64,000 nt of DNA from Rhizobium sp. (GCA_019739215.1 JAHHDR010000026.1:124001-188000), one strand, 5' to 3'; counted from the stretch's first letter, positions 46,419 through 56,295 are shown. Made by a program: numbers and translations. Notes: generated by a model not told the origin, from the sequence alone.

Positions 46419-46579
46419 GTGCGAATGTCCTTGATTTTGATGGATGGACGGGACGCACCTCTGCGTGCGGTCCGGTCGCTTCGCGCGAACGCGGTCGAGG
46501 ATTGGAACGTCACGGCACGGTGGGGCCGAAGACGAGAAGACCGTTCGCTGATTGAAATGGCCGCGGGCAACGGCGGACG

Positions 46580-46927
46580 TCAGGCGATCGCCGACGCCTT
46601 CGGGGGACGCTCGATGGAGCTCGGGAGGTTCGCAGCGACCTCGGCAGAGAGTACGAGCCGCCATGCAGTTCGGGCGGCCGATTCTGGCTTTCCGACCGCG
46701 CTTAGTCCAGTCGGGAGATCATGCGAATGGTCGGCCGAGCTATGGCCATGTCGATGCTGGGTGGGGCCGTTCTTGGCGAAGTGCGGTCCGACGGCCGGCT
46801 GTTCGAGATGATCGTGGTCATGCTCGGCGAGGACGACACTGTGGGAACTTGTGAGTGCCGCGTTCGGCGATGCGAACGGGAGTGGCGAAAACAAGAGGGC
46901 AAGGATCGTCGCCAGGATGGCGGCCAT
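46580..46927 (-). CDS. His-rich secreted protein
   Basis: 115 residues from ATG 46927 (or 126 from 46960). Signal peptide [24 protein letters not shown], then a His-rich mature region ([27 protein letters not shown]). Probably a periplasmic metal-binding protein like those beside copper efflux genes. Overlapping plus-strand frames are shadows. No family assigned. Confidence 0.6.
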   Translation of the reverse strand: MAAILATILALLFSPLPFASPNAALTSSHSVVLAEHDHDHLEQPAVGPHFAKNGPTQHRHGHSSADHSHDLPTGLSAVGKPESAARTAWRLVLSAEVAANLPSSIERPPKASAIA

Positions 46928-47198
46928 TCTATGCCAATTGTTTCCAGATCGTCTCAGCATTGATGCAAGCTGTCCATGTCGGTCGACGCGCAGAAACCAT
47001 CTGGCTTCGAATCATCTCCCGATTATCCCCTACGCGCTCCCCGAGCACAAATATGCCGCGTCCTGGGGAACTGGTTATCCACTGTCAGCAAGCCGTCGCA
47101 GTTGTTCCTGAGGGCACAGCGGCGACGGGAGGACTGTGGGAAAAAGGATGCAAGGGACATCAACGTCCAAACCCAACAGACCCCAGAAGGAAATCGAA

Positions 47199-47447
47199 AT
47201 GAAAAAGTTCATCATCGGCGCAACTGCCGCTCTCATCGCCACCGTCTCGATGGCTGCATCGGCCGAAGCAGGCTGGAAGAACTGGAAGCACGGCAATAAC
47301 CATGGCTGGAAGTGGAAGCATGGCCACCACAACAGCATCAAAATCTATTCGCCCGGCTACAACGACTATTGCTTCGTCAAGAAGATCAAGAAGTACGACG
47401 ACTGGGGCAACGTCTACATCAAGAAGGTCCGCGTCTGCGGCTATTGA
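47199..47447 (+). CDS. Small secreted Lys/His/Trp-rich protein
   Basis: 82 residues. ATG 47199 follows AGAAGGAAATCGAA. Signal peptide MKKFIIGATAALIATVSMAASAEA, mature part GWKNWKHGNNHGWKWKHGHHN and NDYCFVKKIKKYDDWGNVYIKKVRVCGY with two Cys. This compact type is widespread in rhizobia but of unknown function. Followed by a clear terminator, so it is a single-gene unit. Confidence 0.8.
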   Translation: MKKFIIGATAALIATVSMAASAEAGWKNWKHGNNHGWKWKHGHHNSIKIYSPGYNDYCFVKKIKKYDDWGNVYIKKVRVCGY

Positions 47448-47467
47448 GTTTGACGAACCCGCCTGTC

Positions 47468-47489
47468 TAGTCCGGCCCCCTTTGGGCCG
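47468..47489 (+). terminator. Terminator after the small secreted protein gene
   Basis: Stem GTCCGGCC / GGCCGGAC around a CCCTTTG loop, followed by TTCCTGTTTTG. Confidence 0.75.
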
Positions 47490-47713
47490 GACTTCCTGTT
47501 TTGCGATAGCAACGTCGCCCTGATGGTCGTCATTTCCATTTGGATCATAGTCGCCTCCCACGGTGGATGGTGGACTTGTCGGTCAGTACCGGGCGTATCG
47601 TCCCCCCGTGCCGACTGCCAACGGACGATCTTCTGTGATGAACCCATCGAAGTGGGCGGAATGACGCCACGGGTTTAGCCTGATCCGGCTTCATCGATCC
47701 GTAGCGCGCCAAC

Positions 47714-48106
47714 GTGGGGGAAATGATGCTGTCACGATTGTTGTCTGTCATTGCGGTGGTTCTATCCTTAACGCACATCGCCGCCGCGGACCCAATGTTC
47801 GCTATCCTTCCGGAGGCCGCCGTAGAGCAGATGTTGAACCAATGCTCCAGAGGGACGCCCTCGATGAAGTCGGCGGCGCTGCAACTCCCCCACCTATCCA
47901 GCCAATGCCTGAGCCAGTGTTCCTTCATGCACCACGTGCGGACCTTTGCCTTGGTCTCGCAGCTCCATGGCCCGGATGATCTTCAGGCCTTCGTGGCTGT
48001 GCTTCCAATCCCTCGACGCCTCTGTAGCCACACAGAGATAGTGAGTGTTCCGGCAGACGCTGCTCTTGAACTCTCCGCCGCGGTCCGAAATCATACCTTG
48101 GACTGA
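47714..48106 (+). CDS. Possible exported protein, doubtful beyond 47890
   Basis: The first 50 codons look real: MLSRLLSVIAVVLSLTHIAAADP is a good signal peptide, then MFAILPEAAVEQMLNQCSRGTPS. From about 47894 the frame runs antisense through the 3' end of the BRCT gene, so the rest may be chance. It could be a 5' remnant of a metal-island secreted protein cut off by insertion of the neighbouring gene. Confidence 0.35.
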   Translation: MGEMMLSRLLSVIAVVLSLTHIAAADPMFAILPEAAVEQMLNQCSRGTPSMKSAALQLPHLSSQCLSQCSFMHHVRTFALVSQLHGPDDLQAFVAVLPIPRRLCSHTEIVSVPADAALELSAAVRNHTLD

Positions 48107-48791
48107 TTTCCGGGGACCAAGGGTGAACTTTCCGGTCAAGACGAACATCCTTCCACCGAAGACGACCTCGGCGTGGTCTTCGAGAGCGCCTTCGATGACG
48201 CCGACGTTGCCGAAGGTAGCGATTCCGGTGTCGCTTGCGCTGTCGCCCACGAGATGCGTGATCCACGAGCAGATGTCGTCGGACTCCTCCGGTGTGATCC
48301 GTCCGTCCGCGATCGAGCGCCGGGCCGCGTTCCTAAGGTTGATCACCCGCTTGTCGGTTTGGATTCTGGGATAAGTGTCCAGTCTCGAGAGGAGCTTCCC
48401 GACTTCCTCGGCGGTTATGCGGTTGTCGCAAGCTATGCCGGCAGTGAACCCGTATAGTTCGTTTATCTCGTCCTTCTCGTCCTCGACGAAGAAGTCCCGC
48501 GATCTCATGGCCACGATGTTCTCGATGATGTCGTAGATTTCATTCGGCTCATCCCTCCACATGCGGAGGTCTTCGATAAGCTCGTAGGCGTCGGGATCAT
48601 GCAGGAGCTTGAGGAAGTTTTTCCGCCTCGATGTGCAGGGGAGCGAATTCGGCCATCTCGACCTTATCGCTCGCCAGGATGCCCTTCAGGAATCCGAGCC
48701 AATATGCCGTTGCCTTGCGGTTGTTCGATCGCGCATGTATCCGGCCAAGCGCCGCGCCTTCGTGCTCGAGCTTTCCACGTGTGTCGACCAT
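47894..48791 (-). pseudogene. BRCT-domain protein, one frameshift in an A run
   Basis: The N-terminal part (48791 to about 48617) reads MVDTRGKLEHEGAALGRIHARSNNRKATAYWLGFLKG...HIEAE. One A too many in GAAAAAC (near 48617) shifts the frame; correcting it gives NFLKLLHDPDAYELIEDLRMWRDEPNEIYD and joins the 222-codon remainder. The middle is helical (KLLSRLDTYPRI, NAARRSIADGRITPEE) and the C-terminus is a BRCT domain (GGRMFVLTGKFTLGPRKSVQGMISDRGG ... DWKHSHEGLKIIRAMEL), the type found in DNA ligases and DNA-damage proteins. Role in the element unknown. Confidence 0.7.
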
Positions 48792-48893
48792 CCCATCCCC
48801 CTTGCAAGATCGCCCGTCTACAACCTAGCAACGAACGGATGAAAAAGCGAGCGCCGAGGGAGCAAGGATAATCAGAAGGCCAAGCGTATTCGG

Positions 48894-49868
48894 TCAACCG
48901 ATACCCGGCACAGCAGGCACGTTCTCTGGGAGTTGGTCCTGTTCGGGAAGTGGCCATTTAATCCCCAATGCCGCGATCATATCGTCGAATGTGGCGGCAG
49001 TCGCAATTTCCAATGCGGCATCCTGCACCAAAGCGACGTTCTCGTGTCGGGCAAGCCACGCAATAAAATCGTTGGAAGGCATGAATGGGGACTTGGCGAT
49101 CGCGCGGTCCAACAAGGTTCTAATGAACTGTCGTTCCTTCTTATCTTGCATCTCAGCGATATAGGGGTCTTGATCGACGAGTTCACGAAGTTGCATCGGT
49201 ATGAATTCCTGGACGAGTCTGCCTCGCCTCCTAAGAGCTCCCATACCGACGCAATCGACAAGGCGATCGATCAAATCCCGCTCCTGGTCGTCGAAGTCGC
49301 TCAGTGCACGCTGCACAATCGCGCGAATGAAGCGACGCTCATCATCCATATCCCGGGAAAGAAGACCAAACAGCGCAACATCGAAGTCTCGATGCTGGAA
49401 AAACGCCCATGGATCGCCCTCACCTGCATCAATGAAGATAAAACGGTTGCGGATAGAGCGCTTCTTGTTATCTACGAGATCGAGATTGATGCGACCTCGA
49501 ATTGGGCGATCGTCCGTCGAAAGGTAGAACTGATTTACATTGCGTATCAGACCATCATTTGCGGCGATAAGCGATCCATACTCCAGCATCCGGATGTCCA
49601 TGTCGGAATGACCAGTAGTCTGTTGTTCTATGTGGATTAGGTTCTGATCATCGAGTTTGCCAATGAGGTCGGTATTCCAAGTGCGTAGCCTTGGTTGCAG
49701 ATGTCCATCCATCCAATCGATCTTATCGGGAATGACAAGATCGCCGGAGCAGTCGAGAACTTCTTTGAGTATTCCTTTGCAAACGCCATCCCTGCGGAAC
49801 GCTCGCCGTATCAATTCATCAACCGGACGGCGCGCGGCATCATTTAGGAACGCTACATTGTATGGCAT
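48894..49868 (-). CDS. Rpn/PD-(D/E)xK-family nuclease-like protein
   Basis: 324 residues from ATG 49868. Core DLIGKLDDQNLIHIEQQTTGHSDMDIRMLEYGSLI matches the Rpn/YhgA-like PD-(D/E)xK fold (Asp, then the E-x-Q strand), followed by FDVALFGLLSRDM and a helical C-terminus. Rpn proteins promote recombination or act as defence nucleases. Same strand and 51 bp downstream of tniQ; could be co-transcribed with the tns operon. Confidence 0.7.
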   Translation of the reverse strand: MPYNVAFLNDAARRPVDELIRRAFRRDGVCKGILKEVLDCSGDLVIPDKIDWMDGHLQPRLRTWNTDLIGKLDDQNLIHIEQQTTGHSDMDIRMLEYGSLIAANDGLIRNVNQFYLSTDDRPIRGRINLDLVDNKKRSIRNRFIFIDAGEGDPWAFFQHRDFDVALFGLLSRDMDDERRFIRAIVQRALSDFDDQERDLIDRLVDCVGMGALRRRGRLVQEFIPMQLRELVDQDPYIAEMQDKKERQFIRTLLDRAIAKSPFMPSNDFIAWLARHENVALVQDAALEIATAATFDDMIAALGIKWPLPEQDQLPENVPAVPGIG

Positions 49869-49919
49869 GGCTGACCTCGACAATCGATAGGCGCGATATA
49901 AGTTGGACCAATTAAAACT

Positions 49920-52121
49920 TCAGAAATTGATCGATCGCGCCTCAGGGTCGGTTGCGTTTGGCACACTCCTTTTCTTGGCGACAAGCTCTCCCGCGGCCAC
50001 ACGACGCTTACGCTCGTTGTTGTAAGCCAACGACTGATCGACATCGGCGGCGACCTCCCTGAAGAACTCGAGGATCGCCTCATCTGGTTCATCCAACCGA
50101 ATGACCGTGCTGCGCCTGTCGCTGCCATACGGCTTGATCGTGACCCGCAAGACCTCGTCCGCGGCGTCGTAGGCGAAGACAGCGGAAAGCATGCCTGATC
50201 CCTGCCAAGCCCGTTGCCCGGCCGCCGGAAGGCGTTGGGGCAGATCGATCCCGGCCTTCACCAGTTCGGCGCTGGCGAGCACGCGTCGCCAGAGGGCGTC
50301 GAACCGCGGCTCTGCGATGACGCTGGGGTCTTCGGCGAGTCCGAACACGCGCAATACGTCATTCCGCCTGACCACGCTCTCCGTCCTCCGGCCTTTGTGG
50401 TTCCCGGCCAGGACCAGCTCCACGCCAGCCTCCTTGAGCCGCCGGAAGACGAGCGTCGGATGCATGCCAAGACCGGGCGCGAAGTCCGAAATCTTGGCGT
50501 GTTTGGCGGCGAAGTCTACCACGGCGTCTCGCCGCAGCAGCACGAGGAACGGCTTCCTGTCGACCTCTCCAAGCAACCCCTGCTCCACCAGCGCGGACAC
50601 CGAAACGAAGGAAAGGTTCGTGATGGCCTGGGCCTGGGCGACGTTCACCCAGCCTTCGGGTCTTCCGAAGGGGCGTCCGCGCCGGAAGTCATCAGATTGG
50701 ATCACGACCCTTTTGAATCCTTCGACGTCACCACGCTTCTCGGCGATCGGGATGCGGCCTTCAAGGACGTCCAACGCCAGAGCGCCCGGCACCATCTTGT
50801 TACGCTTCCTGTAGATGTCGAAGGTGATTCCGTATTCAACCTGCCCGTTGGTCGGCAGCGCGTCGATCTTGTCCAGGATGGATTGCACCCGGCCTGGGTC
50901 ATAGCGCGCGCCGATCCTTTGCCCTGTGACGGTGCCAACGAAGACCTTGAGGAGGCCCGCGCGCGTGAGATGGCGCAATGCGTCGGGATGTACGCCGAGA
51001 CGCCGCGCCGTTTCTTTGGGGGCGAGTAGCGCGTTGGTGAAGGCCTCGATCCTCCGCGTGGCAGATGCCGGAACGAGTTCCCGGAGGCGTGCGCGATTGA
51101 TCACGGCGAGTTCGTCCGCGATCTGAATGACGCCCCGCGATCTCATCCCGAGTCGCTCTGCCACGGCCCGAATGGTCAGGTACTCCCCGGATGGGTTGTC
51201 GACCGTCATGACATGCGTGAAACGCGCGCCCTCGAAGCCACGCGCGTCTTTGAGGATGCGTCGAAGCAGTTTTTGGAGACCGCGGTCGCGGAGAGCGGGA
51301 ATCCTTCTGGCGATCCAGCCGAACGCTGCCAGTATTGAGGTGGACTTGAGGTCCGCCGGGCAATTTTTCCGCAACCAGTCACGGATGGCGTCGGTAACGG
51401 CCGGAATGCCGGCTACCACGAGTGCGTAGCCATGGTCGATGTCGCCGTCTTCGATATCGGGAACGAACGGCGAGTGCGGATTGCGCAGGAATTTGCCTAG
51501 AACTTCGCACACGTCGATGGCATCTCTCAGATGAAGGCCGTCGAGGATTGCGTTCGGGGTCGGTTTGACACATCCCATTCGACCTAGCGCATAGAGTGCG
51601 AACGACCGCCGCATGACACGCCTCGCGGACGTGGAGCCCAACGGACGACCCTGTCGCGAGTTCTCGAAATCGGTCCAGCCCCAGTTGACCGGATTGCCCA
51701 AATCGTCCCGAGTCTGGAATGTCATGTCATGCACAGGGCATCTACGGATGGCGATGATGTCCCACCAGACGCGATGATAGGCGCTCTCCGCGATACACCC
51801 AGGGCACCATTTCCTCGGATACGGAGAAAACTGCGCCCTGGCGAAGGTCTGGCCCATGATGACCAGGTTCTTGCCAGTCGACATGGGGGTGGCGTGCCTC
51901 ACCCGCTCCTTCCACGCATCCGGGAGGGGATGCATGTCGATGATCTCCAACGACCGTTGAGGCTTCACCAACTCGTCGTCGATGTCGTTCCAGATGTTGA
52001 ATGTCCGGAGCGAATCCATGCCTTGCAACCTGACGAGCCTGGGATGGTAGCCGTAGGCGGGTTCACCCGCCCACGGCTCCAGGTCCCATCTAGCGAAGAG
52101 GAGCCGTCTTCGCTCCATCAC
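49920..52121 (-). CDS. tniQ: TniQ/TnsD-type target-selection protein, long form
   Basis: 733 residues, longer than Tn7 TnsD (about 508). N-terminal TniQ domain with a zinc finger KWCPGC...RRCPVH (about Cys106, Cys109, Cys128, His131). The rest holds several HTH-like segments (YLTIRAVAERLGM, LAPKETARRLGVHPDALRHL, VAQAQAITNLSFVSVSALV, SDFAPGLGMHPTLVFRRLKEAG) suited to reading a long DNA site. As the only TniQ in the element it should bind the attachment site, probably the metY 3' end, and recruit TnsC. ATGA overlap with tnsC. Confidence 0.85.
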   Translation of the reverse strand: MMERRRLLFARWDLEPWAGEPAYGYHPRLVRLQGMDSLRTFNIWNDIDDELVKPQRSLEIIDMHPLPDAWKERVRHATPMSTGKNLVIMGQTFARAQFSPYPRKWCPGCIAESAYHRVWWDIIAIRRCPVHDMTFQTRDDLGNPVNWGWTDFENSRQGRPLGSTSARRVMRRSFALYALGRMGCVKPTPNAILDGLHLRDAIDVCEVLGKFLRNPHSPFVPDIEDGDIDHGYALVVAGIPAVTDAIRDWLRKNCPADLKSTSILAAFGWIARRIPALRDRGLQKLLRRILKDARGFEGARFTHVMTVDNPSGEYLTIRAVAERLGMRSRGVIQIADELAVINRARLRELVPASATRRIEAFTNALLAPKETARRLGVHPDALRHLTRAGLLKVFVGTVTGQRIGARYDPGRVQSILDKIDALPTNGQVEYGITFDIYRKRNKMVPGALALDVLEGRIPIAEKRGDVEGFKRVVIQSDDFRRGRPFGRPEGWVNVAQAQAITNLSFVSVSALVEQGLLGEVDRKPFLVLLRRDAVVDFAAKHAKISDFAPGLGMHPTLVFRRLKEAGVELVLAGNHKGRRTESVVRRNDVLRVFGLAEDPSVIAEPRFDALWRRVLASAELVKAGIDLPQRLPAAGQRAWQGSGMLSAVFAYDAADEVLRVTIKPYGSDRRSTVIRLDEPDEAILEFFREVAADVDQSLAYNNERKRRVAAGELVAKKRSVPNATDPEARSINF

Positions 52122-53050
52122 GCGGCCTCCGCGGGACCGTTGAAGTCGGGCACCTTCGTGCCGAGGGCGCTGCGCGACGCGACCGCCTGCCGGAGATGCT
52201 CCCTTTTAATGCAGGGCGATTCGGCCCTGGCGGCCATGTAGGCGGCGTCCTGCACGATGTTCATGACGACACCGACGGACCCGCCGCTGACATCGAGCAG
52301 GGCCTGGCCGTGATGGCGGCCGAGGTTGGAAAGATGCTTGAAAGGCAGGCGAAGGTCGACTTCGTTCAGAAAGAAGAAGAACCTGTTCTTTTCGTCGAAG
52401 TCCTTGTCGTTGTACTCGACCAACGGATAGTGCGGGAAGTTGCCGCGGCGGAACAGCTGGTCGTTATTCAGGACGGCCATGTAGACGCTTTCGAGTCCCA
52501 CGAGCAGGATGTTGCATTTTTGGTTGGCGATGTGGATCAGCATGCCTTCCAGGCGGTTGGAGACGGCGCTTCTGCCCTCCCAGAGGAAATGCGCGTCGTC
52601 GATAACCAGCATCTTGACGCCGAAATCGGCGAGACGGCTTGCCGCCTTGGTGTTGACCGTGGCGTTGGTTTCGCGCGGGATCGCGGTCGCCCCGGTCGCC
52701 AGGTAGATTTGGCGGCTGAACTCGATCGCCGTCCAATCGGACCGGGCTTCGACATAGGCGACCGGATAGTCGTAGCCATGGTCCTGCAGTTCGGCGGGAT
52801 GGTTCGAAGCGAAGTACTTGGCGGCATAAGATTTTCCGGCACGAGAGTTGCCGATTAGTCCGGCGATCCAACCCGGAGGATCGGGAACGAACAAGTGCTC
52901 CATGGCGTCCTGGGCGGTATCGAACTTGCGATGGGGCACCAGGAGATTGGTGATCATCGAGATGCGTTCGTGCAGAGGCTTCGCCGCAGCGACTGCCCGT
53001 TCCTCATCGGACTTGAATGCGCGCATATGAAAATTCGGGATCACTGTCAT
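52118..53050 (-). CDS. tnsC: TnsC/TniB-type AAA+ ATPase
   Basis: 310 residues. P-loop GNSRAGKS (about 67-74) in WIAGLIGNSRAGKSYAAKYF, Walker B MLVIDDAHFLWEGRS, sensor region NILLVGLESVYMAVLNNDQLFRRGNFPHY with Arg finger, and HHGQALLDVSGGSVGVVMNIV. It bridges TniQ at the target and the TnsA/TnsB transposase and enforces target immunity. Coupled to tnsB (1-bp overlap) and tniQ. Confidence 0.92.
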   Translation of the reverse strand: MTVIPNFHMRAFKSDEERAVAAAKPLHERISMITNLLVPHRKFDTAQDAMEHLFVPDPPGWIAGLIGNSRAGKSYAAKYFASNHPAELQDHGYDYPVAYVEARSDWTAIEFSRQIYLATGATAIPRETNATVNTKAASRLADFGVKMLVIDDAHFLWEGRSAVSNRLEGMLIHIANQKCNILLVGLESVYMAVLNNDQLFRRGNFPHYPLVEYNDKDFDEKNRFFFFLNEVDLRLPFKHLSNLGRHHGQALLDVSGGSVGVVMNIVQDAAYMAARAESPCIKREHLRQAVASRSALGTKVPDFNGPAEAA

Positions 53051-55461
53051 TACTTGGGTTCCTTCACTTCGTCTTGGTACCGGGCCAAAAGTTCATCGAA
53101 GTCGAGTTCCTCGCGGTGTTCCTCGACATGGACGACGCGGCCGGCTTGCGTCGCCTTTTTCTGTTTTTCGGGCTTCTTGGCAGGTTCGGCGGCCGGGGTT
53201 GCCGGAAATGCCGCCTCGGATGCGGCTGGGCGCGCAGCATCCTGCGTAGGAGACGGGTCTCCGAAATCCGGGATGCCGTCGGGTGCCGGTTTCGGGATCA
53301 GGCGCGGGGCGTCGGCCATGGTCGATGAGTTCCGCGTGTAGTCGATCTTCTTCCGGCTCTTCTCGGCATCCGGCTTGACGTCGACCAGCTCGCTCCGTTT
53401 CACCGTGCGGGTGACTGTCCGGTAGAAGGAGGCGACCGCCTCCCCGGTCTTCTGGGATTTCCGCTCGGCGAACTCCGCCTTCAGGCCTTCCTCGTAGGCG
53501 GCCTTCGAGACGATGAAGTCCTTGATGTTGAGCGGCGGCTCGCCTGTGGTCTTCTTATGGTGCTCCTTTGCTTTGTTGTGCTGGAAGAGCCGCAGACCCT
53601 TGGCGTATCGGCGGCACTCGCCGTGGGCGAAAGCGATGATGACCGTGTTCAGCTCAGGCACGTGGACGTAGATGTGTCCAAGGTCGCTGGGATCGCGGAC
53701 GCACTTGTACCTCGTCACGGTCTTGCGCTCCTTGCGGCGGTCCCCGCTACGCGCGGGCGCGGTCGCGTTGCCGTTCATCGCCAGGATCGTCAGCTTGGGA
53801 TCGTAGTAGGTGATGTAGTCCCAGGTGATCGTGCCGTGCTGGACGGACAACCACTCCACCTCGTTCGCGAAGGCCGCAAAGACTTCGGGATCGATCGTCG
53901 GGCGTTGGCGCGCGCGACCGATGCCATCGTCGTATCGTTTCTGGGGAATGCCGCTCCAGTTGCGCAGGTAGCCAAGCCCGCGGTGATGCGTGTTGTTGTA
54001 CTGGTGGACAAAAGCCGCGATCGAACGCTTGAGCTCGCTGAGGCTCATCTTCGGGCATCCCACGCCCTTGTCGTCGTCGAACTGACCCCGACGTTCTGGA
54101 TTGGACATGGTGCCGCCGGGCAGATTGTGGAAAAGAAGGTCGTTCTGTGTGCGGAAGTACCGCTCGAGCGATCCCTTTCCGTCGGCGTGCCCCGCGTTTA
54201 GTTCGTAGAGCATAATGCCGAAGTGCTCGCACAGCGCCGAGATTTGGTCGCCACGGAGGATGACGTCGGCATCGACCGCCATGGCGACGGGAAAGCCGTG
54301 GATGCTGATCTCGATCTCGGGATGTTCGGAATTGTCCTTCGGGAACACCATGTGCTTGAAGCCTGCTAGGAAAGCCTCGAAGTTGGGCGCGCCGAAGAAG
54401 ACGCTCCATCCCGCGACGCCGCCCGAGTTCCGGTCCTTGAAGAAGATCGCCCAGGCCCGGCCGTAGACTTCTGGAATCCGGTCGTCGTAGATGCAGGTGT
54501 CCGTTTTGACGAAGTCGACCTCCACCAGATCGAACGGGGCCGCCGGAAGCAGTTGCGGGATTTTGATCGAATGCACCCGCATGGCATACTCTTCGCCATA
54601 CCGCAGCAGGTCGCGGACGAAATGCGGCACGTTCTTCTTGGCGCGCTCGAACGTGCGCTGCTTGGGCCAGAGGACGTTGCCGTGTTCGTCGCAGACCTCT
54701 TTCCTGAGGTGCTCGTTTTCGGAGAGCGCCAGAAGCGCGGCGTACCGCTTCCGCGCGTCCTTCGCGGTTCCCTTCGGAAGGCTCCACGCGTACTCGGCCG
54801 ATTCCCTGACGAGGTCCAGGATTCGTTCGCTGTACTTCTTGTTCCGGTTGCCGCGCGTTTTGCCGGGAGCCAACGCGAGCAGCGCTGCCGCCGGGTTGGC
54901 GTAGTAGTTGCAGATCGCTTCCTTCAGCGTCGTGAGGCAGGGTGGCTTCTCCCCTCCCTCCTTGTTCTTCGCGTGCCTGGCCGCGGACTCTCTGATCCTG
55001 CGGTCGTCTGGCATCGCCTTGGAGAGGTACGAGTTCTCCTTGAGGATCGCGAGCACGTACCGGAGCTTCTTCTCCGCGATGGCGCGCTGATGTTTCGACA
55101 GCGAGCCGACCTGGTCGATTTCCTGTCCTTCGGGCACCTTAGAGTCGCACCTCAGGAACCGACCCTGGCTTTGAAGCTGGGTGATCTGCCAGTTGGACAG
55201 CATGAGATCGCCGCCAGTCTTGGGATCGAGCAGATAGTAGCGCCACCCCACCGACGTGTAGTGCTTGTAGGAAATGATTTCGAACGTGTTCGCCCGGTCC
55301 CGGTCGGCATTCTGGATGCGGACGACCGTCCCGGCGACAAGGGCGTGCTCCTGCCCCTTCGGCTCGCTGACGTGTTGGTCGGGAATGTCGAGGTGCTTGA
55401 CGTTGAACACCGGAGGAAGGGAGCTGCCCTTCAGAAACGACGCGTGATCGTGGATGGACAT
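53050..55461 (-). CDS. tnsB: TnsB-type DDE transposase
   Basis: 803 residues. N-terminal end-binding domains, then an RNase H-like core with DLVEVD (Asp about 316), AVDADVILRGDQ (Asp about 397) and HADGKGSLERYF (Glu about 433), and a Mu-transposase-type C-terminal beta-barrel. The last 120 residues are acidic/Pro-rich and probably contact TnsC. Cuts and joins the 3' ends of the element. Overlaps tnsA and tnsC by one base on each side. Confidence 0.93.
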   Translation of the reverse strand: MSIHDHASFLKGSSLPPVFNVKHLDIPDQHVSEPKGQEHALVAGTVVRIQNADRDRANTFEIISYKHYTSVGWRYYLLDPKTGGDLMLSNWQITQLQSQGRFLRCDSKVPEGQEIDQVGSLSKHQRAIAEKKLRYVLAILKENSYLSKAMPDDRRIRESAARHAKNKEGGEKPPCLTTLKEAICNYYANPAAALLALAPGKTRGNRNKKYSERILDLVRESAEYAWSLPKGTAKDARKRYAALLALSENEHLRKEVCDEHGNVLWPKQRTFERAKKNVPHFVRDLLRYGEEYAMRVHSIKIPQLLPAAPFDLVEVDFVKTDTCIYDDRIPEVYGRAWAIFFKDRNSGGVAGWSVFFGAPNFEAFLAGFKHMVFPKDNSEHPEIEISIHGFPVAMAVDADVILRGDQISALCEHFGIMLYELNAGHADGKGSLERYFRTQNDLLFHNLPGGTMSNPERRGQFDDDKGVGCPKMSLSELKRSIAAFVHQYNNTHHRGLGYLRNWSGIPQKRYDDGIGRARQRPTIDPEVFAAFANEVEWLSVQHGTITWDYITYYDPKLTILAMNGNATAPARSGDRRKERKTVTRYKCVRDPSDLGHIYVHVPELNTVIIAFAHGECRRYAKGLRLFQHNKAKEHHKKTTGEPPLNIKDFIVSKAAYEEGLKAEFAERKSQKTGEAVASFYRTVTRTVKRSELVDVKPDAEKSRKKIDYTRNSSTMADAPRLIPKPAPDGIPDFGDPSPTQDAARPAASEAAFPATPAAEPAKKPEKQKKATQAGRVVHVEEHREELDFDELLARYQDEVKEPK

Positions 55462-56214
55462 CAGCGCCTCCTCATTCCACGGCCGTCGACGAACGGCTCG
55501 GCCAAGGTGATGGCGGCATCGCTGTCAGTACCGAACTCGACACCGTGGTCGAGATCGATCTCGCCCTCCCGGCATAGCGCCAACACCGCTTGGTAGACCC
55601 CGTCGACGTCAGGACGCCCCTTGCCAAGACAACCGACCGCGGCCTTGCTGACAGCGGCGATCGTGGTGGGGAAACCGAGAGACAGGATTGCCGTCCAGAC
55701 GGCGGCCTTCGCCTCCTTGTCGCCGTAGGTCATGTGCCGGAACATCTGCCAGAGGTTCCATCGCCGCGGCTCCTGATGGAGGTCGATCTCGTCCATGATC
55801 GCGTATGTCGCGCCGTGGTTCGCCATCAGGGTTTCGTTTAGGCGTCCGCCTCTTGAGACAAGCCACTTGTGCTCGTCCTGATGGGCCAGAGGATATGCGT
55901 CCATGAACGCGACGGACCCGTCACGCATGAGCCCTCCGATTTCGGGAATGTGCTTCTCCACGCGGACCGCGCCATAAGGGCCGTAGACCTCGTATTTCAC
56001 CTCGACGGGAAAGGACGAGATGCGATGGACCTCGGGATCGGCCTCGAGAACCATGAGCAATTCCGCCACGAGGGGCGAAGACGCCCGGATGTTCCCGTTG
56101 CTGACGTTTTTTCCGCGACGGAAACTCGACGGTGATCGAGCCGCGCTTCTTGCGTCGGGGAATTTTCTTGAGTGGCTCGTGGCCGGGCGAGAATCCGGGG
56201 GGATAGTGGGTCAT
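55461..56214 (-). pseudogene. tnsA: TnsA-like protein, split by a +1 frameshift in an A6 run
   Basis: Translation starts at ATG 56214 after a strong AAAGGAGG (MTHYPPGFSPGHEPLKKIPRRKKRGSITVEFPSRK...). In the CGG-AAAAAA-CGT run (near 56109) the frame must advance by one to continue NVSNGNIRASSPLVAELLMVLEADPEVH, the expected TnsA body, to 55461 (about 250 residues). Removing one A restores it. The active-site strand reads HIPEIGGLMRDGSVAFMDAYP, where TnsA normally has P-D ... Q-x-K; the final Lys is missing. So even repaired it may lack 5'-strand cleavage. A C-terminal wHTH for binding TnsC is present. Confidence 0.75.
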
Positions 56215-56295
56215 AGGCTGCCTCCTTTCAGGGCGAGCTTCGCCGTCCCGGGGAAGAGCGCCCTCCCCGGCGTGATCGGACGAATGGTGGAAGTT

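Noticed and set aside
53557..55596. Plus-strand open frames of 200-350 codons opposite tnsB
   Set aside because: Codon-bias shadows of the DDE transposase; no motif.
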